64,000 nucleotides of DNA from Dendrophyllia cribrosa. Taxonomy: Eukaryota > Cnidaria > Anthozoa > Scleractinia > Dendrophylliidae. The position numbers and the translations under genes are program-made. Location of the stretch: positions 5,190,861 to 5,254,860 of the forward strand of contig JAJLRJ010000011.1 of assembly GCA_024195265.1 (NCBI GenBank), in the 5' to 3' direction. This document shows, piece after piece, positions 30,301-37,705 of the stretch (position 1 is the stretch's first letter; each line of letters opens with the position of its first letter). The notes below the pieces were generated by a model. The model was not told where the DNA came from, made no database searches, and saw nothing but the letters and a program-made list of their open reading frames with translations.

Positions 30301-31105
30301 CATTGTCTTTATTTTTCATGTTTATCAATCCCTTAGCACTATTTCTTAGTTCTGAAGGTAATTGAATGTAAGATGATCCCTTTAATGGTTCGTATTTAAC
30401 AATATTAATATAGTGGTTGTCAATAGATCTTATTGTCCATCCAGAACCCTCAGAAATCCATTGAGCTACACTATTTAATATCTGTTGTTTAGACAATTGT
30501 AACGCTTCAGCGATTTCTATGTGGTTAATAATCGTCTGAGCCACACTGTTAAAATATGCAGTCTTAGGCACTATTTCATCACCAGCTAGTTTCTCGAATG
30601 TGACCTTTAGTGTTTCAACAAATTTAATTCCTTTTGTATCACTTAGTAGGGTTTTAAAATGGTTTTCAATACCTTTTCTTGTTTGTTGTAATTGTGTTAA
30701 AGGGTCTTTATTATTCTTTAATGTAATTTCGAAGGATTTAGTATAACCTTTTAGAGCTTTGTTTGTTTGCTCTATCTTAGTCCTTGGAGCTGGTACAGGT
30801 TTAACTGTTTTTTTAGTCCTTGGTGTAGGAATTGGTGTCTTTTTTAATTGTTCTATTTCTTCTAACCATTCAGAAGGTGGGGGTGGTAATCTTTTCCTCT
30901 CAAAATAGTCAACCAATTCTTTTACTGTTTGTCTTGGTGATTGGTTTGGTTTTACACTCTTGCGAGGTGTTGGAATAGGCCTCCTTGGTGTTGGAACTGG
31001 TTTGGTATCATCTACGATGATAATTTCAGGCTTTTTCTTCTGTTGCTTTAAAAGCAATTTGATTAGTTCTGATTTACTAAGTTTCTCAAGATCGATCTTG
31101 TTCAT
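27302..31105 (-). CDS. DNA polymerase B with embedded Endo VII-like nuclease
   Basis: 1,267 residues, intact. N-terminus: a Leu/Lys helix, then several PxxxPR motifs (PVPTPR, PIPTPR, PVPAPR; residues about 37-110). A C2H2 finger (CMHCLQC...H...C) precedes exonuclease I (IYADFEAI, about 438). An HNH/recombination endonuclease VII-like module follows (CHICEKEY then DHCHITGQYRG, about 538-565), then polymerase motifs DANNLYG (~850), KLMNNSVFGK (~1012) and TDTDSL (~1111). It replicates the viral DNA, probably by protein priming as in other Polintons. Start is the ATG at 31105, preceded by TATATACTATAGTATA. The 3' end lies 40 bp from the left terminal repeat. Confidence 0.92.
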   Translation of the reverse strand: MNKIDLEKLSKSELIKLLLKQQKKKPEIIIVDDTKPVPTPRRPIPTPRKSVKPNQSPRQTVKELVDYFERKRLPPPPSEWLEEIEQLKKTPIPTPRTKKTVKPVPAPRTKIEQTNKALKGYTKSFEITLKNNKDPLTQLQQTRKGIENHFKTLLSDTKGIKFVETLKVTFEKLAGDEIVPKTAYFNSVAQTIINHIEIAEALQLSKQQILNSVAQWISEGSGWTIRSIDNHYINIVKYEPLKGSSYIQLPSELRNSAKGLINMKNKDNECFRWCHIRYLNPQDKYPQRIKKVDKDFIEKLDYSGIQFPVTVKLYNKIEKQNEININVFGYEEKQPYPIYVSKEKYEDHMNLLLIIENENKHYVLIKDFNKFMYNQTKHEHRKHFCMHCLQCFSSETILNNHKENCIVINGKQAVKMPEKDNNILKFNNYHKQLAVPFVIYADFEAITEKVQGCQPNNDKSYTESYQKHKDCGYGYKVVCCYDDKYSKPVQVYRGERAVYKFMEAMLEEVKYCKKVMKKEFNKPLRMTKDDEEEFQKADKCHICEKEYNKTDLRVRDHCHITGQYRGSAHQDCNLKLRIKPEEIKIPVIFHNLRGYDSHFIMQEIGEIVKKHTYTNKKGGKCQMNINAIPNNMEKYMAFMLGNHLTFLDSFQFMSSGLEKLVSNLPRKSLKYTSQKFKGKKLDLMARKGMYPYDFMDSFEKFNEKLPSKEEFYSILNDEHISNEDYKHAQNVWNTFNLQNMGEYHNLYLKSDILLLADVFENFRKTCLEYYKLDPCHYFTSPGLSWDAMLKMTDIKLELITDIDMFQFIEKGMRGGISYIANRYGKANNKYMKTYDEKVPSKYIMYLDANNLYGWAMSQYLPTGGFRWMTQKQIDKIDLAKYKEDSEKGLILEVDLEYPEGLHNLHNDYPLGPEKVKVTESMLSGYCKNIAKKYKISTGLVHKLIPTLKNKEKYVLHYKNLQLYTDLGLKITKVHRVLEFDQSPWLKQYIDFNTEKRKNAKNAFEKDFFKLMNNSVFGKTMENIRKRVDVRLITDEKKLLKYASKPTYVSSKIFNENLVAVHKIKETLTLNRPAYVGMCILDLSKTLMYDFHYNYIKKKYEDKAKLLFTDTDSLTYEIEAEDVYQDFWNDKNKFDNSDYPESSPYFDKTNKKVIGKFKDEAAGVPICEFIGLRSKMYSYTKDNQKGGKTAKGIKKNIIKNNIKHQDYKETLLGNKQMHHTMKTIRSNNHQLGSYEINKVSLSCFDDKRYILEDGINSYAYGHYKMKKN

Positions 31106-31220
31106 TTTATATACTATAGTATAGATAATTCTTTATATGTATTCAGTTGGTGCGTTTAAGTATGGTTGAGAATTTAAGTGATCCAATCATGGATCCATTA
31201 AACTATATATTTCTTAGTTT

Positions 31221-31469
31221 TTATTGTGTGTTTAAATGAACGAATTCACGGATCTGCCTATTAATATTATCCATATGTTTATTAGTTTTCAAATGACAGA
31301 ATTTTCCAGCAAGTGAGTAGTTGATATTGTTATTACATGCACGGCAATACCACTCTTTATTTAACATATAACGAGTTTTGGATCTTTTAATAGCTTCTTT
31401 TTTGGCTTCTTGGGTTTGGTATATAGGCGGTCGCCCCCTACCTCTTTTTATTATTACTTCTTTTTCCAT
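31221..31469 (-). CDS. AT-hook and C2H2 zinc-finger small protein
   Basis: 82 residues from the ATG at 31469. An AT-hook (KRGRGRPP, residues about 8-15) and one CxxC...H...H finger (CRACNNN ... CHLKTNKH) suggest a DNA-binding protein, perhaps a regulator or a genome-compaction factor. The open frame extends further upstream, but TATATTATTAC lies just before 31469, which supports the shorter start. Confidence 0.6.
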   Translation of the reverse strand: MEKEVIIKRGRGRPPIYQTQEAKKEAIKRSKTRYMLNKEWYCRACNNNINYSLAGKFCHLKTNKHMDNINRQIREFVHLNTQ

Positions 31470-31560
31470 TATATTATTACTATATATTATTTTATCTTTA
31501 TATGCGTTTAAATATGGTTGAGAATTCAAATGATCCAGTTATGAATCTTTTAAACTATAT

Positions 31561-31869
31561 TCAGATATTCATTTCAGTTTTCAATTCAGCTATATTATCA
31601 ACTTTTGTTTGTTTCAACACATTACATTCCTCATCGTATTTATTGTTTTCTATCTCATTGCAGATAATATTCAATAACTGTTTCAATGTTATATCTTCAT
31701 CCATTTCATGTATTTTTTTATGATAAAGTTTCAATAATTTCTTTTTATATTGTAACATATCCAATCTACGCTCATTATCGTATATTTTATCACGAAGATT
31801 GTCTGATTCATCTTCACATTCATTAATTTGAACATTTATTTTTTCAATATATTTCTTAATACCACTCAT
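31561..31869 (-). CDS. Small coiled-coil protein
   Basis: 102 residues from the ATG at 31869. It is helical throughout, with charged heptad-like repeats (EKINVQINECEDESDNLRDK). A TATATATA motif sits directly before the ATG and fixes the start (the open frame extends to 31917). No family is recognised. Confidence 0.55.
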   Translation of the reverse strand: MSGIKKYIEKINVQINECEDESDNLRDKIYDNERRLDMLQYKKKLLKLYHKKIHEMDEDITLKQLLNIICNEIENNKYDEECNVLKQTKVDNIAELKTEMNI

Positions 31870-31883
31870 GATATATATAAACA

Positions 31884-32855
31884 TTATATATTTTTGACAT
31901 CTTTTAACGGTATCCATGAATTAAATTCTTTTGGATAACCAGACCATGATACCAAAGCTTGTTTTTTCTTGTAATCCCTCCTAATGACTTTGCCAATTCT
32001 GAATACATCCTGTTTTGCTAATTGTAATTCAGGTTCATAAAATGACCCTTCTATTGATTCATTATTAAGATCCTTTAACTTATATGTAATAGGGTTTGTG
32101 TATTGTATCTTATCGACTGTAAACACTTCTTCAGTCCAGTTTGGTGTATAACCCTTGTCGAACACATTCCGTTTATACTTTGAAATTCTAACCTTATCAC
32201 CAACTTTAAATTTTGGTTTATATGATAATAGTTCCGTATCATATAGATTGAAATAAACAGTTCCTTCATTCTTTTTCATAGATGCTTCAATAGGTTTCAT
32301 TTTAATACTTGAATGCTTTGTACTGTTGTATTCATTTAATAGTTTTGGTAACATGTCTAAATATTGTGTTGTATTTTGAGCTGTAAATTGTTTCCACATT
32401 TTAGATTTTAATGTTCTGTTAAATCTCTCAATAACAACAGCTTTACCTTCATTGAAAGTAGAATACATCTCAATATTATTTTTCTTTAGCCAGTCTTTGA
32501 AAGTTTTATTATAGAATTCAGACCCTTGGTCTACCCATAAATATTTCGGTTTTCTTTTATACTTTTTAATAACATCATCAAATGATTCAGTAATTGTATT
32601 ACCGGTTTTATTTTTAATGGGAATGCTCCAAGCAAATTTTGAAAACACATCAATGATGTTTAACAAATATCTATATCCTTTATTCCATTTTGAAAACTTC
32701 TGCATTTCTACAAGGTCAGCGCTCCAAATATCATCTATTCCATTAACAATAACACGTCTCTTTTGAAATTTCCGTTTGATTGGTTTATGTAGTTCATTTG
32801 CAAGGAGTTCAGCCCAATCATTACTCAACTCCTTTTTACGTTTTTTGACTTCCTT
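31884..32855 (-). CDS. Integrase (rve) with C-terminal chromodomain, likely made by -1 frameshift
   Basis: Catalytic residues are visible as D (SADLVEM), D (LWVDQGSEF) and E (VVIERFNRTL), with 33 residues between the last two. The C-terminus (FRIGKVIRRDYKKKQ then WSGYPKEFNSWIP) is a chromodomain, which may target histone marks. No ATG exists between the upstream in-frame stop (32856-32858) and the conserved N-terminus; the first plausible codon is TTG at 32828. A -1 slippery heptamer at 32840-32846 in the upstream phospholipase gene leads exactly into this frame. I infer expression as a PLA2-integrase fusion, though non-ATG initiation or splicing cannot be excluded. Confidence 0.88.
   Translation of the reverse strand, partial: KEVKKRKKELSNDWAELLANELHKPIKRKFQKRRVIVNGIDDIWSADLVEMQKFSKWNKGYRYLLNIIDVFSKFAWSIPIKNKTGNTITESFDDVIKKYKRKPKYLWVDQGSEFYNKTFKDWLKKNNIEMYSTFNEGKAVVIERFNRTLKSKMWKQFTAQNTTQYLDMLPKLLNEYNSTKHSSIKMKPIEASMKKNEGTVYFNLYDTELLSYKPKFKVGDKVRISKYKRNVFDKGYTPNWTEEVFTVDKIQYTNPITYKLKDLNNESIEGSFYEPELQLAKQDVFRIGKVIRRDYKKKQALVSWSGYPKEFNSWIPLKDVKNI
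32802..32846 (-). promoter_or_regulatory. Predicted -1 ribosomal frameshift cassette
   Basis: On the coding strand: heptamer A_AAA_AAC (32846-32840) in the zero frame of the phospholipase gene, spacer GTAAA (5 nt), then an 8-bp stem AAGGAGTT/AACTCCTT (32834-32827 with 32809-32802) and a 17-nt loop. The zero-frame stop TGA is at 32827-32825. After a -1 slip the next codons enter the integrase frame with no intervening stop. Confidence 0.7.
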
Positions 32856-33499
32856 TTAACACCTAATCCAAGTTTTTGTTTTACATCAATCGTGTTTCTA
32901 GCCAACCAATGCCCCCATTGTCTTTCATTATACGGTACGTTGTCTAAAGCTTGAACCATTTTTCGGTCTGCCTTATTTTTACATTTCCTATCATCCTTGC
33001 AGACTGAATAATCGACATCATGTTGCATTGCTATTTCATCAGTTCTTCCTGTAGGTTGGTCATATATTTCTAATATTTGGCCAGTTGTTGGGTCATATTT
33101 CACTTGACTCTTTAAATCATTATATGGGCCAGTATATTTATGGCCGGGTAATGTCCAACCGCCTTTTGGTTTCGGAAGCTTCCCAATGGCCTTATGAATA
33201 TCAATCCCACTACCTTTATGCAATGGATCTAGTTTCTTACTAATATCTGAAGTTAAACTACCTAAGGCTTGATCCAAATATTTATCAGCCATTCCTTTTA
33301 TTTTTTGTTTAGCATAACCAGATTTAATTGCCTTTGATGCTCCGATTCTACCTAAATTATACAAACCTTTTAAAGCGCTTTTAGCTGCTATTTCACCAAG
33401 ACTGTGACTACCTTCTATATTTAAAAAGCCCCCATCTTGTGAGGGCTCAATTAGTTTCCCTGTTTTTGTTTTATAAATTTGGTTTTTGTTATACCACAT
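32825..33499 (-). CDS. Virion phospholipase A2 (parvovirus VP1-like)
   Basis: 224 residues. The PLA2 calcium loop YTGPYND (122-128) and the catalytic HDVDY (160-164) are present, with a following Cys/Lys-rich helix. In parvoviruses this domain breaches the endosome membrane during entry; the same role is likely here. The basic tail (GVKRKSKNVKRS) contains the slippery site that leads into the integrase. The ATG at 33499 lies inside the upstream zinc-ribbon gene and has no promoter motif of its own, so translation is probably from a shared mRNA. Confidence 0.85.
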   Translation of the reverse strand: MWYNKNQIYKTKTGKLIEPSQDGGFLNIEGSHSLGEIAAKSALKGLYNLGRIGASKAIKSGYAKQKIKGMADKYLDQALGSLTSDISKKLDPLHKGSGIDIHKAIGKLPKPKGGWTLPGHKYTGPYNDLKSQVKYDPTTGQILEIYDQPTGRTDEIAMQHDVDYSVCKDDRKCKNKADRKMVQALDNVPYNERQWGHWLARNTIDVKQKLGLGVKRKSKNVKRS

Positions 33500-33612
33500 T
33501 CAGCGCAAGTGCATTTCAACATAGTTCGACCATTTTTAGTTTTCACATATCGTTCGCTTCCTGGAACACATTCAGTGACTTTCTTCTGTCTAACACAATA
33601 TGATTTTACCAT
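33451..33612 (-). CDS. 53-aa zinc-ribbon protein
   Basis: ATG at 33612 next to TATATATATAA, stop TAA at 33451-33453. Contains SYCVRQ near the start, a KNGRTMLK motif, then CTCAECG. This resembles the small DUF5679-type zinc ribbons found in many viruses (from memory). It overlaps the phospholipase start by 49 nt in another frame. Confidence 0.6.
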   Translation of the reverse strand: MVKSYCVRQKKVTECVPGSERYVKTKNGRTMLKCTCAECGITKTKFIKQKQGN

Positions 33613-33624
33613 TATATATATAAG

Positions 33625-34905
33625 TTAGATATTTCTAAAATAATGTTCGAGGAATCTCTCATTCTTCATTGTATCATATATGTCAAATACTTGCAATAAA
33701 TTATAATACGAATTCCCCTTATTCATTTCGTTCAGAAAGTATAAACAGAAGTAGCCACATGTAGACGTTGTTATGTTTTGGATTTGGTTGTTTTGGTGAA
33801 GCAGTGTCATATTCCTTCTTTTCGCATGATTTACGATCTCTTGAAATGGAGGCATACCAAAACTGTCAAAATAATTTATCACGTTGTCTTTTACATAAGT
33901 TGTAACCCAATGAGATCCTGCCATATAACTAGGTTCCAGATTGTAAATAAATAATGCTTGGCTATGATTATGTGGAACTCTTTCATCCCTTGACAGAACA
34001 TCACTGATTGGGATGTTTAAATATCTGCACCATTTTATTGGATCATGATTACTTAACGGGATGTCTTTGTGGAATTTCGGTTTTACAGTATTGCTCCGAG
34101 AAGAGGAATACCATTGAAAGGGCTGCTTTTCCCTAATAGCAAGCCTTCGCCCCTTTTGGTCGTCTTTTTTTTTGGTTGTTTTTTTTTTAATCCCCATACC
34201 TATCGTATTATCGGGCCAACTCCCATAAAATGGAGGTGGTCTATATACACCAATTCTTGGAGCTCCCATACCCTTTTTCTTACTAGTTCCCATTCGTGGA
34301 GCCCCACTACCAGTTTTACCAGTCAAAGCATTTAGAAGGAGTGGAACACCAATGCTTGCCAACAGAGTGCCTAAAAATCCACCTGATTGTGTTTTTGTTG
34401 GTTTCACATGAACACCTGAACCTGATTGAAGGGCCTTCAATATATCCTGTTTTTGTTTCGCAGATAAAAGATGCTTATATTCTATCAGCTTATTAATTTT
34501 GTCTTGTGGTACGAGAAAACCACCCGACTGTACGCCTTTGCCAGATATTGATTTCACAATCTGAGAAGCACCTTCTGAAGCCAATCCAGCAAGAGCTGAT
34601 AGCCCAAGGGTTTTGCCTATAGTTGGTGCTAGCGTCTTTCCAATACTTAAGATAGAAGTTAGTAGACTACCTCCAACCTGTTTTCTGATATTACTTTTAA
34701 CAAGTTTGATATCCATACCCTTATTCATCATACGATTCTTCTCCAATCTCTTCTTCACCATCGATGATACATATAAAACGTCATTGCCATGAAGAGATTT
34801 ATTTGATAGTCTGAGAACAATAGTTTCCCTTTTTTTGAAAGCATTGCTAAGATTCTTCTTTTGATTGTCAGACAAATTTACTTTGATTTCAAAAAGCTGA
34901 GTCAT
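33625..34905 (-). CDS. Membrane-active leader fused to adenain-like maturation protease
   Basis: 426 residues. The first ~250 are basic, with hydrophobic Gly-rich segments (80-115; GFLGTLLASIGVPLLLNAL at 177-195) resembling the pX/pVI-like peptides of adintoviruses. The C-terminal ~150 residues are a cysteine protease of the adenovirus C5 type: H332 in GSHW, D347 in YFDSFG, a Gln near 374 and C383 in CGYFC. A possible self-processing site ISGKG (120-124) fits the adenain consensus. Such proteases mature the capsid. In adenoviruses, protease and membrane-lytic peptide are separate genes, so the fusion is notable. Confidence 0.85.
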   Translation of the reverse strand: MTQLFEIKVNLSDNQKKNLSNAFKKRETIVLRLSNKSLHGNDVLYVSSMVKKRLEKNRMMNKGMDIKLVKSNIRKQVGGSLLTSILSIGKTLAPTIGKTLGLSALAGLASEGASQIVKSISGKGVQSGGFLVPQDKINKLIEYKHLLSAKQKQDILKALQSGSGVHVKPTKTQSGGFLGTLLASIGVPLLLNALTGKTGSGAPRMGTSKKKGMGAPRIGVYRPPPFYGSWPDNTIGMGIKKKTTKKKDDQKGRRLAIREKQPFQWYSSSRSNTVKPKFHKDIPLSNHDPIKWCRYLNIPISDVLSRDERVPHNHSQALFIYNLEPSYMAGSHWVTTYVKDNVINYFDSFGMPPFQEIVNHAKRRNMTLLHQNNQIQNITTSTCGYFCLYFLNEMNKGNSYYNLLQVFDIYDTMKNERFLEHYFRNI

Positions 34906-34969
34906 TTCTTATATATAATATATATTATATAAAATTTCACATAATATATATGAAATAAGGATATTTATT

Positions 34970-36256
34970 TTACACTATAACCAATTCATTACCCACCTTG
35001 TCAATGACAACAGATTCTTCATATAGGACTACAGCATGAACATTGAAGTTTGCAGCTGCATTCTGGCTTAGTCTATACCTGAAGATTAGCTGTTTCGGAT
35101 CTCTTGTTATTTTTTCAGTTTGATACGTAAGATTAAAGTAAATCAACCCATACAGAGAACTATAGTTTGCTAAGTTCAGCTGAGTTCCGCTGTTATAGTC
35201 ATTTTTCCGCATAGTATATGACATCAAATCGTTAAAGATTCTCACTTTTGATTCTGTATCATACTCTGTTTCTGGATAAAAGACTCCATTTCCATATTCT
35301 AGTCTACAGTTTAAAAGGGAAGAGTTATTATCAGCAACATTAAGTTTAAAAGTGTCCATTAGATAAGGACTGTCTTCTTCAACTGCATCATTAGGCGGGT
35401 TTGTTCTTTTCAAGTAAACAAAAATGTGTTTGACATTGTCAATACTGCTTGAAATCTGGAAAAATCCTGATGATTGTGTAGGAGCTGATGCTTCGTACAT
35501 TTCCCTTAAATATTTCCACTGAGTTTCTTTAAGAAATGAACTAACGAAATTGTCATACAATGAATCCTTTGGAGTTAGTTTTGGCACCCAGAGCAAAAAC
35601 CTGTTAACAACAATTCTTCCAGCATCAGTTCCATTAGCCATGTGAATGAGTTCACCATCGTTTTGTAGCTCAATGTTAAATTGTATTTGCATTGGTACAA
35701 GCATCTTATCTTCAAGTTCTTCAAAAAATGAGAACCTGTTCAATGGTATAATCACATTAATGTTTTTAGCACCACCAGCCCCATTGTCTCGAAGTGCTTG
35801 AGTTTGCAACATGCGAGCTTCAAATCCTGTGTTATTCGCAGCTGTTGTAGCATTCGTGTCCAAATACCAGAAACTGTTTTTAGCAACTGATCTACTGTAA
35901 TCATCAGAATACTCTAGCAGGTTTTTAACAAAAGTGACTTTATGGAGATTGTCAGTGTCATAAACTATTTTTCCTGCAGATTTAATCATTATGTGGTCAA
36001 TTAAGGAATGCCCTCCATTAATTACCGTTATTCGATCAGCAGCAGCATATCCTACTCCGTCTGCTAATTTCTGTAGTTGGAATTGGACTTCAATATAGGC
36101 ATTGTACCAATCGTAGAAACTCGATCGATCATTAATTGTAAATTTATAACCATTTTTCGTTTGGTGTTGACCGTTAGCTGGAGACCTGATTACATCATCG
36201 AGTTGGAATCGCACCAACTCATTTCTTTGTAGAAAATTATCCGTTCTAAAAGACAT
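34970..36256 (-). CDS. Major capsid protein (double jelly-roll hexon)
   Basis: 428 residues of the Polinton/adintovirus MCP type: an N-terminal ELVRFQLDDVI segment, YDWYNAYIEVQFQL strands, a midpoint NRFLLWVPKLTP linker and a C-terminal LTYQTEKITRDPKQLIFRY region. It forms the trimeric capsomers of the icosahedral shell. The frame is intact. ATG at 36256 with TATATTATTATG just upstream. It lies between protease and basic-protein genes, the usual late block. Confidence 0.9.
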   Translation of the reverse strand: MSFRTDNFLQRNELVRFQLDDVIRSPANGQHQTKNGYKFTINDRSSFYDWYNAYIEVQFQLQKLADGVGYAAADRITVINGGHSLIDHIMIKSAGKIVYDTDNLHKVTFVKNLLEYSDDYSRSVAKNSFWYLDTNATTAANNTGFEARMLQTQALRDNGAGGAKNINVIIPLNRFSFFEELEDKMLVPMQIQFNIELQNDGELIHMANGTDAGRIVVNRFLLWVPKLTPKDSLYDNFVSSFLKETQWKYLREMYEASAPTQSSGFFQISSSIDNVKHIFVYLKRTNPPNDAVEEDSPYLMDTFKLNVADNNSSLLNCRLEYGNGVFYPETEYDTESKVRIFNDLMSYTMRKNDYNSGTQLNLANYSSLYGLIYFNLTYQTEKITRDPKQLIFRYRLSQNAAANFNVHAVVLYEESVVIDKVGNELVIV

Positions 36257-36306
36257 ATATTATTATGTTATATAATTTTAACAATTAAAAAATATATTCA
36301 TTGATT

Positions 36307-36726
36307 CTATACAAATCTAACTCTACGTCTTCTCCTCAAACCATCTCCAGAAATGAGTCTATTCAGTATCATATCAGTACTTTCTTGATCTAGTTTTGGC
36401 TGATAATGTTGCTGCAGCTGTTTAATGGGTGAGGATGGAACAATTGCTGTTTGTCTTGTAGCTCCTTTTCTCAAATTTGTCAATCTTTTCATTATCAAAT
36501 CACTAGATTTTTGAGATACCGCCTTACCCAGTCGCTCACCTGCATGGGATATCCCCGATTCTAACGCCTTCTTTGCTATTGGCTTAGCAAATTTCTTGAA
36601 AACAGATGATGTAACACTCTTCAACGGTTTGAAAATATTATCAACGATAATTCCCGATCCTTTGTGTCTGTATACAAATTTACCAAGTTTTGGATGGTAA
36701 AATCTTTTGAATTCATACGGTTTCAT
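36307..36726 (-). CDS. Basic minor virion protein
   Basis: 139 residues, rich in Lys and Arg, ending in RRRRRVRFV. An ISGDG sequence just before that tail fits the adenain cleavage consensus and would release the basic peptide, as happens with adenovirus core peptides. A KGSGI motif near residue 23 recurs in two neighbouring virion proteins. Probably a core or membrane-lytic component; exact role not known. Confidence 0.6.
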   Translation of the reverse strand: MKPYEFKRFYHPKLGKFVYRHKGSGIIVDNIFKPLKSVTSSVFKKFAKPIAKKALESGISHAGERLGKAVSQKSSDLIMKRLTNLRKGATRQTAIVPSSPIKQLQQHYQPKLDQESTDMILNRLISGDGLRRRRRVRFV

Positions 36727-36743
36727 TATACTATTATGTTATA

Positions 36744-37490
36744 TTATTCTATACTTTTCAGAATCAGTGAGAAAGCTGTATCTGCGCCATTCAAGTTAAC
36801 TAATCTTCTTTTTCCATCTGTGATGTATATTCGGATACTACTGATAGTATTTTTATTAACTGGGTTATATGTAACCCGTTTAGGTTCTAAAGTGAAGCTA
36901 TAACTAGGTTGGAGTACACTGGTAGAGAAGCTATAAATGATGTCTGTATCTTGACCGTCGACAAGTGAATCATTAATTAGGTCACAATGGATATTCAAAA
37001 TATCGGTGTCTTGACTTAGATTTGGTACTCTAGGACCAATATTTGTTCCACTTGTCAATACTGTCTTATCAAACCCGATTAGATCATTAAAATTGGAATG
37101 CGTTAAATCAAGCTGATAATTCTGAGCCAATGTAATCGTAACCCTAAATGTTGTCTGATCAAATTCAAGAGTGATTGGATATTCATCACCGTTCTTTGTT
37201 ATATCTTTTATATATTCATCGAAATCAGTATAATTCCATACTCCTGATGGAAATTGTATGTTGTGATAAGTTGTACCATTATTAGAGCTATATTTTATTA
37301 ATTGATTGTTGTATCCTGCGTTAACATTGAACCATGTGAAACTCATATTGATAATTCTGTTAAGACCGATAACATATTGAGAATTACTATCCAATATCAT
37401 TTGTCTAGTAAATTTTGTTGTGAAATCTTCAGGTTTATTATTTAATTGGGACTTCACACTATAGGAGGATAATACTATCTCTCGTTCCAT
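36744..37490 (-). CDS. Penton (minor capsid, single jelly-roll)
   Basis: 248 residues. An N-terminal arm (SYSVKSQLNNKPEDFTTKF) precedes a jelly-roll with the conserved IHCDLIND strand and a C-terminal IRIYITDGKRRLVNLNGAD segment, typical of Polinton pentons. It caps the fivefold vertices. Counterpart of 3822-4493 in element A. Intact, with TATATAATA upstream of the ATG at 37490. Confidence 0.85.
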   Translation of the reverse strand: MEREIVLSSYSVKSQLNNKPEDFTTKFTRQMILDSNSQYVIGLNRIINMSFTWFNVNAGYNNQLIKYSSNNGTTYHNIQFPSGVWNYTDFDEYIKDITKNGDEYPITLEFDQTTFRVTITLAQNYQLDLTHSNFNDLIGFDKTVLTSGTNIGPRVPNLSQDTDILNIHCDLINDSLVDGQDTDIIYSFSTSVLQPSYSFTLEPKRVTYNPVNKNTISSIRIYITDGKRRLVNLNGADTAFSLILKSIE

Positions 37491-37501
37491 ATATAATAAA
37501 G

Positions 37502-37705
37502 TTACATTATATTTTTAAAATATTGACCATACAATTTATTATACTGCGATCTATTGATTTTAGACATTTCCAATAATTTATCTAGTATAGTTACTCCCAT
37601 ATTCCTCATCTCAATGCTCGTATTCCCTGCCAATCTTTCACCAATAATCAATTCCAATTTTTTCAAAAGCTGCTTTACATCATTAAAAAAACATAATATT
37701 TCCAC
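37502..37705 (-). CDS. Small frame following the PPxY protein
   Basis: About 67 codons, open also further upstream, with no ATG at the 5' end (first candidate GTG at 37705). It lies +1 relative to the preceding gene, whose stop follows a run of seven T. It could be a slippage product of that gene, an internally initiated small protein, or non-coding. The helical sequence (LLKKLELIIGERLAG) looks protein-like. Confidence 0.35.
   Translation of the reverse strand: MEILCFFNDVKQLLKKLELIIGERLAGNTSIEMRNMGVTILDKLLEMSKINRSQYNKLYGQYFKNIM

Noticed and set aside
33451..33499. A -1 slippery site between the zinc ribbon and phospholipase frames
   Set aside because: The frames are offset by -1, but no X_XXY_YYZ heptamer is present in the overlap; an internal ATG is available instead.
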